Assembly (NCBI RefSeq): GCF_019957155.1
Contig: NZ_JAIPME010000002.1
Span: 992,001 to 1,056,000, forward strand
Reading direction: 5' to 3'
DNA from: Anaerococcus murdochii
GTDB taxonomy: Bacteria > Bacillota > Clostridia > Tissierellales > Peptoniphilaceae
Length of the DNA stretch: 64,000 nucleotides
The notes beneath the pieces were generated by a model. The model searched no databases. It worked only from the letters and a program-made list of their open reading frames with translations, and was not told the DNA's origin. Each line of letters starts with the position of its first letter. Position 1 is the stretch's first letter. Shown piece after piece: positions 46,686-55,553 of the stretch. Both the position numbers and the translations under genes were made by a program.

Positions 46686-46779
46686 AAAAAGTTTATATCG
46701 TTGAGTATTCAACGATTTTAATTTTATTATCCATAAGGATAACGGCAAAGCCATTTGAATACTTTAATTACATAAATAG

Positions 46780-46869
46780 GGAGAGGTACCGAAGCGGTCA
46801 TAACGGGGCGGTCTTGAAAACCGTTAGAGTCTTTGGCTCACAAGGGTTCGAATCCCTTCCTCTCCGCCA
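46780..46869 (+). tRNA. tRNA-Ser (TGA)
   Basis: Anticodon TGA in CTTGAAA, long variable arm, acceptor GGAGAGG/CCTCTCC, encoded CCA. Confidence 0.95.
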
Positions 46870-46884
46870 AATACCTATATAAAT

Positions 46885-46978
46885 GGAGAAGTACTCAAGT
46901 GGCTGAAGAGGCTCCCCTGCTAAGGGAGTAGATCCCAATTTACGGGATGCGAGGGTTCAAATCCCTCCTTCTCCGCCA
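46885..46978 (+). tRNA. tRNA-Ser (GCT)
   Basis: Anticodon GCT in CTGCTAA, long variable arm, encoded CCA. Confidence 0.95.
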
Positions 46979-46983
46979 AATAT

Positions 46984-47059
46984 GCCCAGATAGCTCAGTC
47001 GGTAGAGCAGGGGACTGAAAATCCCCGTGTCGGTGGTTCGATTCCGCCTCTGGGCACCA
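46984..47059 (+). tRNA. tRNA-Phe (GAA)
   Basis: Anticodon GAA in CTGAAAA, acceptor GCCCAGA/TCTGGGC, encoded CCA. Confidence 0.95.
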
Positions 47060-47094
47060 AATTTAAAAGCTTTTTAATTAACGGTGATGGATAT

Positions 47095-47170
47095 AGGGGA
47101 GTAGTTCAGCTGGCAGAACGTCGGTCTCCAAAACCGGATGTCGCGGGTTCAAATCCTGTCTCCCCTGCCA
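47095..47170 (+). tRNA. tRNA-Trp (CCA)
   Basis: Anticodon CCA in CTCCAAA, acceptor AGGGGAG/CTCCCCT, encoded CCA. Confidence 0.95.
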
Positions 47171-47196
47171 TTTTAAATTTGATATTTTATTTTTAT

Positions 47197-47273
<77 letters not shown>

Positions 47274-47337
47274 TATCTCACTTTACAAGCCTTTAAGGCT
47301 TAATTTATTTTTAAAAATAAATACATACCAGTTATAT

Positions 47338-47414
47338 GGGGCTTTAGCTCAGTCGGTTAGAGCGCCCGGCTCATAACCGGTAGGTCCAGGGTTCGAGTCC
47401 CTGAAGCCCCACCA
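47338..47414 (+). tRNA. Elongator tRNA-Met (CAT)
   Basis: Anticodon CAT in CTCATAA, acceptor GGGGCTT/AAGCCCC with a normal first pair, so it is not the initiator. A CAT anticodon can also be tRNA-Ile2 after lysidine modification, but body features fit Met better. CCA is encoded. Confidence 0.9.
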
Positions 47415-47450
47415 AGCATTTCCCTGAGAAGTGCTTATTTTTTTGGGAAA
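47415..47450 (+). terminator. Terminator of the tRNA cluster
   Basis: AAGCA pairs with TGCTT around TTTCCCTGAGAAG and is followed by ATTTTTTT. A diverged second copy lies at 47659-47690. Confidence 0.75.
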
Positions 47451-47460
47451 ATATGGGGGC

Positions 47461-47690
47461 GGACCTACCGGTTATTATAACCGAGCGAAAACTCGTCTGC
47501 TAACGCAGACTCTTTCGGGCTACCGCCCTATGTTTTCGCCATAAAGGCCCCAAATCAAGGGGCCTTTATGAGGTCCAGGGTTCGAGTCCCAGGCTATGGC
47601 ATAAGACTTTCCATGACTTGATTTCATCTCGTCAGGACAAGTCTATAAACCCCCACCAAGAATTTCCCTGAGATATTCTTACTTTTGTAA
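47461..47690 (+). repeat. tRNA-Met 3' fragments around a folded insert
   Basis: An inverted fragment (GGACCTACCGGTTAT, 47462-47476) and a direct fragment (AGGTCCAGGGTTCGAGTCCC, 47571-47590) of tRNA-Met bracket about 90 bases. That insert folds into a three-stem figure (GCGAAAAC/GTTTTCGC closing TCTGC/GCAGA and GGGC/GCCC hairpins) followed by an ATAAAGGCCCC/GGGGCCTTTAT hairpin. A second CCCCACCAAG plus hairpin AAGAAT/ATTCTT (47655-47685) copies the tRNA terminator with compensating changes. Confidence 0.8.
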
Positions 47691-47762
47691 AATTTTGGGG
47701 ATTAATTTTCTTTTGTTTGGTGCCTATACTTATGGCTTAGCCTTCTATTTTTTTGCATAGAA

Positions 47763-47790
47763 AAACCACGAGTTTTGGCTCGTGGTTTGT
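47763..47790. terminator. Terminator of alanine dehydrogenase (bidirectional)
   Basis: AAACCACGAG pairs with CTCGTGGTTT around TTTTGG. It ends the minus-strand ald transcript and can stop read-through from the tRNA cluster. Confidence 0.9.
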
Positions 47791-47791
47791 T

Positions 47792-48901
47792 TTAGATTTC
47801 TAATTTTTTGCATTCGTGGCCGGTGTCTTGGGCTACGGATTCTATTGTGACTTGGCCATTGTGGGTGTTGACGCCTGTTCCTATTTCTGGGAATTTTTCT
47901 ATGGCATCTTTTAGACCGCCTTTGCCTAGGGCTTTGGCATAGATTGTTGTGGCGTTTGATAGGGCGTAGGTTGATGTCTTGGCGACAGCGCCTGGGATGT
48001 TGCCTACTGCGTAGAAGGTTACCCCGTATTCTTTGAAGATTGGGTGTGAGTGGCTTGTGGCGTGGTCTTTGGTGATGTCGGTTGATCCACCTTGGTCTAT
48101 TGCGACGTCGACTACGACTGAGCCTTCAGACATTTTCTTTACTGTGTCTACTTTAATTAGTTGTGGGGCACGTCTACCTGGGATTAATACTGTTGATATA
48201 ACTAGGTCTGCACCGCTAACTGCTTCGTCAATGTTTAATGGGTTTGAGTAGAGGGTTTCGATTTTGTCTGGGAAGATGTTGTGGAGTCTTGTGAGTGAGT
48301 CTATGTTGACGTCTAGGACTGTAACCCTAGCTCCCATGCCCACTGCTATACGTGTAGCAGCTGTGCCTACTGTACCAGCACCGACAATAACTACGTTGGC
48401 TGGTCTTACTCCTGGCACGCCTTGGAGGAGGATTCCCTTACCGCCTTCTGGGATAGTTAAATATCTTGCCCCTTCTTGGACTGCCATCCTGCCTGCAATT
48501 TCAGACATTGGGCGAAGAAGTGGGAGTTTGCCGTCTTTGACAACTGTCTCAAAACCAATGGCAGTAACTTTTTTCTCTAATAATTGGTCTAATAACTCCT
48601 CGTTGCCAGCTAGGTGAAGGTAGCAATAGACGATGAGGCCTTCTCTTAGGTATTGGTATTCTTCCTTGAGAGGCTCTTTGACCTTGTAGATGATGTCTGA
48701 TTTTTCCCAAACCTCAGCAGCAGAGTCAAGGACTTTGGCACCTGCTTCGGCGTAGTCTGCGTCTGTTATGCCAGAGCCAAGGCCAGCACCAGATTCAACA
48801 AGGACTTCTATTCCATTTTTAACAAGATCAGCCACAGCACCAGGTACTGCAGCAACTCTTGATTCTTGGTCTTTTAATTCTTTTGGTATTCCTATAATCA
48901 T
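47792..48901 (-). CDS. ald: Alanine dehydrogenase
   Basis: This 369-residue enzyme interconverts L-alanine and pyruvate with NAD and ammonia. MIIGIPKELKDQESRVA is the family start, the catalytic lysine lies in YKVKEPLKEE (about residue 73), the histidine in YCYLHLAGN (about 95), and the NAD-binding glycines in VVIVGAGTVGTAA (about 170). The symporter of the AGCS family at 51062 may feed it alanine. GGAGGAAAAAATG forms the ribosome site. A folded leader of about 190 bases precedes it. Confidence 0.95.
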   Translation of the reverse strand: MIIGIPKELKDQESRVAAVPGAVADLVKNGIEVLVESGAGLGSGITDADYAEAGAKVLDSAAEVWEKSDIIYKVKEPLKEEYQYLREGLIVYCYLHLAGNEELLDQLLEKKVTAIGFETVVKDGKLPLLRPMSEIAGRMAVQEGARYLTIPEGGKGILLQGVPGVRPANVVIVGAGTVGTAATRIAVGMGARVTVLDVNIDSLTRLHNIFPDKIETLYSNPLNIDEAVSGADLVISTVLIPGRRAPQLIKVDTVKKMSEGSVVVDVAIDQGGSTDITKDHATSHSHPIFKEYGVTFYAVGNIPGAVAKTSTYALSNATTIYAKALGKGGLKDAIEKFPEIGTGVNTHNGQVTIESVAQDTGHECKKLEI

Positions 48902-48921
48902 TTTTTCCTCCTTAATGGTAG

Positions 48922-49101
48922 TGAAAATTTTGTAAGCAAAATTTGAACGGTTCTCACAATTTTACAAGGGCAAAGTCCGCAGGAAAATTGATGAGAAACC
49001 TTATGTAATTTTTTAGAAGCGATGCGACGAATAGGAGCATTGATTCTAAAAAGATTACGTACCCTACAAAACTTAGTTATTAACTTATCTTTATCATTAT
49101 A
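48922..49101 (-). promoter_or_regulatory. Structured 5' leader and -10 of ald
   Basis: Read on the minus strand, TATAAT at 49101-49096 is followed by three stems before the ald start. They are 49058-49044 with 49018-49005 (TTTTTAGAA/TTCTAAAAA core), 49000-48984 with 48963-48949 (a 14-15 base stem of the TTCTCA/TGAGAA type), and a perfect AAATTTTG/CAAAATTT hairpin at 48943-48922. It could be a regulatory leader or a repeat remnant; I do not recognise a riboswitch class. Confidence 0.5.
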
Positions 49102-49184
49102 CCGAATTTTGGGGTTTTATCCGAGTATAAAATATCTTTTTTTTTATCCGAGATAAGTCATCTATTTTTTATGTAATTATTTTA

Positions 49185-49222
49185 TTTACTATTGAATCTT
49201 CGTTTTAAGGGGGAGCCTCAAG
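49185..49222 (+). repeat. Truncated end of a long folded repeat
   Basis: It matches the repeat end TTACAGTTGAATCTTCGTAA with changes (TTACTATTGAATCTTCG) and breaks off after GGGGGAGCC. The gap from 48902 to 50173 holds only the ald leader, this fragment, repeat R1 and small palindromes. Confidence 0.6.
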
Positions 49223-49298
49223 ATTGGAAGTTTCTTATCCAAGATAAAATTATATTTTTATTTAGGATTTTTTATTCTATTTTTAATTTTTTCTTAGC

Positions 49299-50040
49299 CA
49301 TTCACATGGGCGCTTCGTAAAAAGGGGAGCCCTAGGGAACGTTTCGCACGTTCCCCCATCGGGTCCCCTTAAACCCCTTCCGTTACCCCCTCCGGGCGAC
49401 CCCTCTCGGGGGATAATGTGTTTGCCTATCGGCAAACATGTTGGTAAGGAGGCGTCCTTGTTTAGGAATAATAGTTGTTTAACTTTTAAAAATCCCAAGC
49501 CTCCTAAAATTGAAATCTCGTCTGACTTGTTCTTTGTATTTTTAATTAGTTCACAGTATTTATAATGCTTTTATTCGTAAAGAGCTGTCAGTGCAATTTT
49601 CTTCACGGAGTCTTATGATTTTAAAATACTTAGTCTTAAGCTTTTTTAACTCTTCGTATAAGAAAAATAAAACTCATCTAGCAATGTTTGGAGAAGCCAA
49701 ACGAGTCTGGTAGTTCTGGAACTTCGAGACCTATTTTCCTTTTTATCGGACAAAGATTTCTAATCAAGGGTTGCGTTAGAAAATCGCTTGTTTGAGGCGT
49801 AGCCGAGTTTGCGATTTTTAGAAACCCGATGATTAGAAATCTCTGGGAAAATACACCAACTAAAACAAGGATATTCTATCTATCAAAAAAAGCTTGCGAA
49901 AAGCAAGCTTCCTTACCCGCCCTCCGCCAAGGAGCCGTCTGGGGGTGTAAGGAAAGGGAGGGTTCGGGAGGGAAGCGATGAGGGACCATACGGAAGGTCC
50001 CTTAGCGTCCCTCCCGATTACGGAGCAGTCATGTAAATGA
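49299..50040 (+). repeat. Long folded repeat R1
   Basis: This 742-bp element is made of two mirrored arms. The left end is CATTCACATGGGCGCTTCG and the right end AGTCATGTAAATGA. Each arm contains a nested G/C hairpin (GGGAACG tttcg CGTTCCC type), a TTTGCC/GGCAAA or GCTTGC/GCAAGC hairpin and a large hairpin with a GAG(G)CGTAGCC..GAG tip. The middle has the TTTGG..CCAAA hairpin and GAACTTCGAGAC. There is no ORF. It is related to R2-R6. Confidence 0.85.
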
Positions 50041-50098
50041 TTGATAAATTCTATAAGATAAGAGAAAAAATAATTTATCTTGGATAAAAAAGAAAAAG

Positions 50099-50150
50099 GA
50101 TTAATAGACTCACCTAGTGAAAAAAAGATTGTTTCGTCTCGGACGAAAGC
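50099..50150 (+). repeat. Small repeat with TTTCGTC/GACGAAA hairpin
   Basis: A segment of about 51 bases is nearly identical to 61706-61757, and its first 26 bases recur inverted at 52619-52644. It lies at the outer edge of long repeats. It contains ACTCACCTAGTGAAAA. Confidence 0.8.
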
Positions 50151-50173
50151 GAAAAAAATAGTATAGTATTATT

Positions 50174-51001
50174 ATGATTAAACTAATTACCATTGACGTG
50201 GATGGGACACTTGTCACCCCACTTAAGAGATTAACTAAAAAAAATATTATACAAATCGACAGGGTAAGGGACTTGGGTGTTCATATTGCCCTTGCTTCTG
50301 GCAGGCCATTTCATTCTATGGAAAGATACATCGAAAAACTCGGCCTCATACAAGAGGGGCATTTTACTGTCTGCCAAAATGGGTCTTACATAGTGGACAA
50401 TGCTACAAAACAGCCGATTGCAGGCTCTTTTCAGACTGTAGAGGACCTTGCAAGGCTTGATAAGCTGATGGAGGGCTTTGATGTGGAAGTCTCCGCCATG
50501 GACGACGTTGGTTTTTATACCAGGCACAAAAATCCAAGCCTTTATACCAAGGCCGACGCTTTTATAAATAAACTTGCCCTAACCCCTGTGAATTACGAAG
50601 ATTTCCCAGAAAATATGAGCTTTGGTAGGTTTCTAATCCTGGGATCCTCATCAAGCATCAAGGAAGTTTTGGCCAATATGCCAAAGGAAGTGACCGATAA
50701 TTACTATGCTGTTCAGACCGCTCCATTTTTGATAGAGGTCATGAACAAAACCGCCAACAAGGGCCACGCCGTAAGGCAAATGGCAGCCAAACTCGGGATT
50801 ACAGCCGACGAAATCATGTCCATAGGCAATGAGAAAAACGACATACCAATGCTAGAACAAACAGGTTTTCCTGTGGCAATGGAAAACTCAGTTCCAGAAC
50901 TTAAGGCCCACGCCAAATTCATCACCAAATCCAACCTTCAATCAGGTGTAGGTTATGCTATAGAAAGACTAATTGATAATGGTTTAAAAAGATACGAATA
51001 A
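50174..51001 (+). CDS. HAD phosphatase, Cof type
   Basis: This 275-residue cytoplasmic HAD-superfamily hydrolase has motif I DVDGTLVTP (nucleophile at about residue 8), motif II ALASGRPFHS, and motif III/IV MSIGNEKNDIPML with the Mg-binding acids (about residue 217). The cap is the Cof/IIB type. Likely substrates are sugar phosphates, with relaxed specificity. No ribosome site is obvious before the ATG. It stands alone between two repeat-rich stretches. Confidence 0.9.
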   Translation: MIKLITIDVDGTLVTPLKRLTKKNIIQIDRVRDLGVHIALASGRPFHSMERYIEKLGLIQEGHFTVCQNGSYIVDNATKQPIAGSFQTVEDLARLDKLMEGFDVEVSAMDDVGFYTRHKNPSLYTKADAFINKLALTPVNYEDFPENMSFGRFLILGSSSSIKEVLANMPKEVTDNYYAVQTAPFLIEVMNKTANKGHAVRQMAAKLGITADEIMSIGNEKNDIPMLEQTGFPVAMENSVPELKAHAKFITKSNLQSGVGYAIERLIDNGLKRYE

Positions 51002-51002
51002 G

Positions 51003-51031
51003 AAAAACGACTCTAGGACGGAGTCGTTTTT
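51003..51031. terminator. Terminator between HAD and AGCS genes
   Basis: AAAAACGACTC pairs with GAGTCGTTTTT around TAGGACG. It serves the plus-strand gene and possibly also the convergent minus-strand symporter. Confidence 0.85.
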
Positions 51032-51061
51032 AATTTTATATAAAGTTTTTTTGATTAAAGC

Positions 51062-52435
51062 TTAGTTTAACAAGCTTTGGTATTCTTGGCTTCCCTTTCT
51101 TATCCTCATTGGGTCTTTGAAGAAGTCTTTTTCTAGCCTGGTCAATACTGGGGCTAGCCTTATCAAGGCGTAGAGGTTTGGGAGAGCCATGAGTCCGTTT
51201 AGGATGTTTGAAAATGTCCAGGCAAGGCCTAGGTCCATGTTTGCGCCAACAAAGACAAAGATTACATAGATTATCCTGTAATATTTTTTGACCCCATCAC
51301 CAAGTAGGTAGGAAATGGCCAGTTCTCCGTAGTAGGCCCAACCGAGTATGGTTGAGAAGGCGAAAAGGCTGATTCCCAAAGAAAGGATTAGGCCGCCGAT
51401 TGAAGAGGTGGACGAAAAGGCGTTTGCAACCAAGGTCCTTGCGTCAACGCCGACTGACCTGTCGACCCCTGTTGTCAAAATAACTAGGGCTGTGAGCGAA
51501 CAAATAACCATTGTGTCGACAAAAACTTCTGTCATGCCCCAAAGTCCTTGGCGGACTGGGTGGTCTGTGGAGGCTGAGGCGTGGGCCATTGGTGAAGAAC
51601 CAAGGCCGGCTTCGTTGGTAAATACACCCCTAGCTACACCGGCAGACATAACTTGCTTAATAGATAGGCCTGCCACACCGCCAGCCAGACTCATCGGTGC
51701 GAAGGCTCCGACAAAGATTGACTCGATGGCAGGGATTAGGTTTGCCCTGTTGAGGACAATTATCCAAACTGATCCCAAAATATAAAAAAATGACATGAAA
51801 GGCACGAGCTTTTCGGTGACCTTTGATATTGTGGCAAGGCCGCCAACAACGACAATAGCTGCAAGACCGCTTAGAACGAGGCCTGTGATTATTGTATTTA
51901 CGCCAAAACTATCCCTCAAAACACCGGCAATGGCGTTGGATTGGGTGGAATTGCCTATACCAAATACTGCAACTGATGCAAAAAGTGCAAAAAGTTTGGC
52001 GAGATTTTTGTTTTTTAGGCCCTTTTCTATGTAATACATCGGCCCACCGACAAAAGACCCGCCCCTTTTTTCCCTATAGGCAAGGGCGAGAGTAACCTCG
52101 GCAAACTTGGTAGCCATGCCAAAGATAGCGGCAACCCACATCCAAAAAATCGCACCCGGGCCGCCCATGATAATGGCAAGGGACACACCGACGATATTGC
52201 CAGTCCCAACTGTGGCAGCAAGGGCAGTAGCAAGGGCTGAAAATGGCGAAATATCACCATCCGCCTCATCGGTCTGTTCAAAAACCTTGCCCAAAGTATT
52301 CCTAAGGGCAAAACCAAGTTTTCTAAACTGGATTCCTCCGAGCCTGATACTAATATATATACCAGTTCCCATAATTCCTAAAATAAGGGGCAAACCCCAC
52401 AAAAAGTCATTAAAACTCTCAATAATCTGTCTCAT
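51062..52435 (-). CDS. Sodium:alanine symporter, AGCS family
   Basis: This 457-residue membrane protein has about ten hydrophobic segments. It has the AGCS signature region FSALATALAATVGTGNIVGVS (about residues 63-83) and conserved VFTNEAGLGSSPMAHA (about 270). It brings alanine or glycine into the cell with sodium. Its likely partner is alanine dehydrogenase 3 kb away. AGGAAG lies upstream on the minus strand. The full length is present. Confidence 0.93.
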   Translation of the reverse strand: MRQIIESFNDFLWGLPLILGIMGTGIYISIRLGGIQFRKLGFALRNTLGKVFEQTDEADGDISPFSALATALAATVGTGNIVGVSLAIIMGGPGAIFWMWVAAIFGMATKFAEVTLALAYREKRGGSFVGGPMYYIEKGLKNKNLAKLFALFASVAVFGIGNSTQSNAIAGVLRDSFGVNTIITGLVLSGLAAIVVVGGLATISKVTEKLVPFMSFFYILGSVWIIVLNRANLIPAIESIFVGAFAPMSLAGGVAGLSIKQVMSAGVARGVFTNEAGLGSSPMAHASASTDHPVRQGLWGMTEVFVDTMVICSLTALVILTTGVDRSVGVDARTLVANAFSSTSSIGGLILSLGISLFAFSTILGWAYYGELAISYLLGDGVKKYYRIIYVIFVFVGANMDLGLAWTFSNILNGLMALPNLYALIRLAPVLTRLEKDFFKDPMRIRKGSQEYQSLLN

Positions 52436-52570
52436 AATATCTTCCTTAAAAATGTTATTTTATTATTTTATTCTAATAATTATTAATTACAAATCATTTT
52501 TTTATTTTTTTATCCGAGATAAATTATCTTTTTTTGTTAATCCGAGATTAACTGTATCTTAAATTATTTC

Positions 52571-52644
52571 TCAGTCACTGACATAACTGCTCCGTTCAAA
52601 GGGGAGGCCCAAGGGACCTTTTCACTAGGTGAGTCTATTAATCC
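52571..52644 (+). repeat. Truncated repeat arm joined to the small repeat
   Basis: A repeat end (CAGTCACTGACATAACTGCT) runs into GGGGAGGCCCAAGGGACC and then changes abruptly into the inverted small repeat TTTTCACTAGGTGAGTCTA. The 1055-base gap 52436-53490 contains this, R2 and short palindromes only. Confidence 0.7.
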
Positions 52645-52703
52645 AGGATTAACATCTTATTATTTTTTAAAATTTGTTTTATTATTATAAAATTTTATTA
52701 TAC

Positions 52704-53392
52704 TTACAGTTGAATCTTCGTAAAAAGGGGACCCCAGGGGAACGTTTCGCACGTTCCCCCATCGGGTCCCCTTTAAAACCCCTTCCGTTACCCCCTCCGG
52801 GCGACCCCTCTCGGGGGACAAGGAGTTTGCCTTCGGCAAACTATTAATATAGAGGTGCCCCTGTTTTAGTTGAACTAACTTCAAACTTTTTTGACATTCA
52901 GTAGGCTAAAATTTAATAACTCGCTATCGCTCAAACAATCAAATTTTTTGACGCCTCCTTCATTTACAAAAATACAAGGTCTAAAGTTTTAAAACTCTTC
53001 GTATAAGAAAAATAAAACTCATCTAGCAATGTTTGGCGAAAGCCAAACGAGTCTTGCAAAATCTGGAACTTCGAGACAAATTCACCCCTTTATCAGGTAA
53101 AGATTTCTAATCAAGGGTTGCGTTAAGAAAATCGCTTGTTTGAGCGTAAGCGAGTTTGCGATTTTTAGCAACCCGACGATTAGAAATCTCTATGGAAAAC
53201 CGAAAACTAATACAATGGTGTTCTCTCTACTAAAAAAAGCTTGCCGAAAAGGCAAGCTTCTATATCCGCACTCCGCTTAAGGAGCCGCTCGGGGGTGTAA
53301 CGGTGAGGGGGTGCAAGGGGGAGCCCGATGAGGGACCCTGTGGAAGGTCCCTTGGGGCTCCCCCTTGGAACGGAGGGGTCATGTAAATGACC
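52704..53392 (+). repeat. Long folded repeat R2
   Basis: This 689-bp element is bounded by TTACAGTTGAATCTTCGTAA on the left and AGGGGTCATGTAAATGA on the right. Arm order matches R1; R5 is the same element inverted. The left arm has GTTTGCC ttc GGCAAAC and a long stem with tip CTCGCTATCGCTC. The right arm has a GAGCGTAAGCGAG tip and GCTTGCC/GGCAAGC. It is non-coding. Confidence 0.9.
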
Positions 53393-53490
53393 TAAAACAT
53401 TTATAAGATATAGTTAATCTCGGATTGACAATAAAAAATATAACTTATCTAGGATAAGAAAAAAAGATAATTTTATTCTCGGATAAACTA

Positions 53491-54057
53491 CTAATTTTCT
53501 TTTTCAACCCTCAAATTTTCGTCCATCAATTTCAAATAATAATCCTTGGCCTTGTCTATATCGAATATTGACGAATCTTGGAAAAAGCCTTGGATTTCTG
53601 CTATTAGGGCCTTTGTTGTGGCGTCTTCGCCGTATTTTTCCTTGAGGTCTGAAGCTTTTTCTAGTTGGGCATTTATTTTGTGGATGAGTCCCATGGTTCT
53701 GGCTTCCTTGTCATTTTCGATCAAAAGCTCTCTTAGGGACCAACCTATGTTATTTTGGGTGGTGCCGGCCTTGTGTTGGACATTTGCCTCGCTTTCCCTA
53801 AGCTCGTCCATGACTCTGAACATCTTTTCATTATCAAAATTAGAAAATAAAATAAAGTCAAAGTCTATATTTGCTTTTTCGTCAATATCTGTTTTCTTTT
53901 CATCAGAAAATCCTTCAAGACTGAGCAAATATCCCACATAGTGGTCAACTTGGTCTTCTTTTACTTCGATGATTGTTACGTCATTGGCCTCGCAAATTTC
54001 CTTAAATTTATTATAGTCCTTTGCAAGATGTGTATTATAAAATAGTATTTCTGCCAT
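53491..54057 (-). CDS. DUF3783-type protein
   Basis: This 188-residue acidic soluble protein contains FILFSNFDNEKMFRVMDELRES and the block HKAGTTQNNIGWSLRELLIEN (about residues 95-115). This matches the DUF3783 pattern, where an N-x-x-W-S/T-L-R-E-L-L motif follows a predicted helix. The C-terminal 60 residues are helical. The function is unknown. AGGAAAAT lies before the ATG on the minus strand. Confidence 0.7.
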   Translation of the reverse strand: MAEILFYNTHLAKDYNKFKEICEANDVTIIEVKEDQVDHYVGYLLSLEGFSDEKKTDIDEKANIDFDFILFSNFDNEKMFRVMDELRESEANVQHKAGTTQNNIGWSLRELLIENDKEARTMGLIHKINAQLEKASDLKEKYGEDATTKALIAEIQGFFQDSSIFDIDKAKDYYLKLMDENLRVEKEN

Positions 54058-54167
54058 ATTTTCCTCATTTCTATATTTTATATATAAATTATACTTATCA
54101 TAAAATGAAGGTCAATTTTGAAAAATGGGTATATAATATAAAAGACTACAGTGGAAGGAAAAATATC

Positions 54168-54629
54168 ATGAATATAGATTTAGAAATAGTAAAAACCGAC
54201 AAAATGATCAGAAAAGTTAGGCAAACAAGGGCCAGGATTAAGCTCGCCATGGGAAAAATGGAAGACCAGTATTCCTACACCACATCAAGCTGTTTTCGTG
54301 GCAATATTTTTGGCGACATAATTAGGAAAAAAAGGACAGACAAGCTAAACGCAACCATAAATAAGATCCAACAAGACCTCCTAAATCTCGAAAGTGACCT
54401 CCTCTTATACGACGAGAACCTAGCCAAAAGCCTAAGACTGCCAGCAAAAATGGCAGAAGCGGGCAGGGTAAATGGCATATTAGACGACATCAGCCTTAGA
54501 AGTAGGATGAGATACAGGGAATTTGACGTAGCCAAAAGCCTAAGAAACCTAGAAACCATCCTAGGAAAACTAGAAGACGACAAGAAAAAACTAAGATTTA
54601 TAAAAAAAGACCAAAAAGGACTAATTTAA
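54168..54629 (+). CDS. Helical protein, unknown
   Basis: This protein has 153 residues from ATG 54168, with GGAAGGA upstream; an open frame extends left to 54021 but lacks a start signal. It is almost entirely helical and basic (KTDKMIRKVRQTRARIKLAMGKM, NATINKIQQDLLNLESDLLL), and probably coiled coil. No membrane span or enzyme motif is present. TATAAT at about 54131 may be its -10. Confidence 0.65.
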   Translation: MNIDLEIVKTDKMIRKVRQTRARIKLAMGKMEDQYSYTTSSCFRGNIFGDIIRKKRTDKLNATINKIQQDLLNLESDLLLYDENLAKSLRLPAKMAEAGRVNGILDDISLRSRMRYREFDVAKSLRNLETILGKLEDDKKKLRFIKKDQKGLI

Positions 54630-54720
54630 TAATTATTAAAAGCCGAGCTATTAGGTTCTGCTTTTTTCACTCTAAATATTTTGTATATAAGTATATTAAA
54701 GAAAGAAAAGAGGAGGTTTT

Positions 54721-55233
54721 ATGGATTTTATTAAACTTGCTAGCGAACGTTATTCTTTGAAAAAATACGATGGGAGAAGGGTTCCTAAGGACAAGCTTGA
54801 TCTCATTTTAGAGGCAGGCCGTCTTTCTCCAACTGCCAAAAATTTACAAAATTACAAGATTTATGTGGCCGAGTCTGAAGAAGCTTTGGCCAAGGTTGAC
54901 CAGGTGACTCCTTGTCGTTATGGTGCGGGGACAGTCCTTGTTTTAACCTATGATACAGACCAAGTTTTCACTTATCCAGGCGGCAAATATGACTCTGGTT
55001 TTGAAGATACAGCCATTGTAGCCACCCACATTATCCTTGCAGCTAAGTCCCTTGGCGTCGATTCTTGTTGGATTAACAACATCGATCCCGACCAGGTAAA
55101 AGAAGTTTTTGACCTACCAGCTAATGAAATAGTCGTTTGCATGATTGACCTAGGCTTTCCGGCTGAAGGGGCAGGTCCTCTTGCCAACCATACCAATAGA
55201 AAACCTATCGAAGATTTGGTAAAATATATTTAA
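54721..55233 (+). CDS. Nitroreductase-family protein
   Basis: This 170-residue protein has the FMN-dependent nitroreductase fold. RYSLKKYDGRRVPKDKLDLILEAGRLSPTAKNLQ (given in sections; residues 10-43) holds the FMN-binding arginine and the SPTAKN helix. FEDTAIVATHIILAAKSLGVDSCWI (98-122) is the second typical block. It is shorter than average for the family but ends normally. It should reduce quinones or nitro compounds with NAD(P)H. AGAGGAGG precedes the ATG. Confidence 0.88.
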   Translation: MDFIKLASERYSLKKYDGRRVPKDKLDLILEAGRLSPTAKNLQNYKIYVAESEEALAKVDQVTPCRYGAGTVLVLTYDTDQVFTYPGGKYDSGFEDTAIVATHIILAAKSLGVDSCWINNIDPDQVKEVFDLPANEIVVCMIDLGFPAEGAGPLANHTNRKPIEDLVKYI

Positions 55234-55532
55234 GAAATTCACCCTAGGAAAATTGGGTCAGATTTTTTACCAAATCAAAACCACACAATCTTATAAATTA
55301 TTTTAAAAAAATTAAACCCGAGGGGGCCAAACTCCACTAATCAATCAACTTATGAAAGCCACACGACTGCAAATATCAATATGCCGGCCCCCTCACTTGT
55401 CTTATAAATCATCACTCTTTTGATTTTGGCTAGATAGCCAAGTTAAAGGGCTTTTTTATTGTAAATTTTATGGTAAAAAAGCCAAAAACCTGGATCCGGC
55501 CATCAAAAATTATTAGAAAAATCCCCAAAAAA
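55234..55532. other. Gene-free gap with a folded segment
   Basis: GAGGGGGCC (55320-55328) can pair with GGCCCCCTC (55386-55394), closing a loop of about 57 bases. A weak AGCC/GGCT hairpin with a T run follows at about 55437-55458. No promoter is clear. It may be a small RNA or a leftover repeat arm. Confidence 0.35.
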
Positions 55533-55552
55533 AAGACCCCTTATGGGGTCTT
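55533..55552 (-). terminator. Terminator of the DUF1659/DUF2922 pair
   Basis: AAGACCCC pairs with GGGGTCTT around a 4-base loop. On the minus strand it is followed by a T run. Confidence 0.85.
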
Positions 55553-55553
55553 C

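Noticed and set aside
54021..54167. Upstream extension of the 153-residue protein
   Set aside because: It overlaps the divergent promoter region and the start of the minus-strand neighbour and has no ribosome site.
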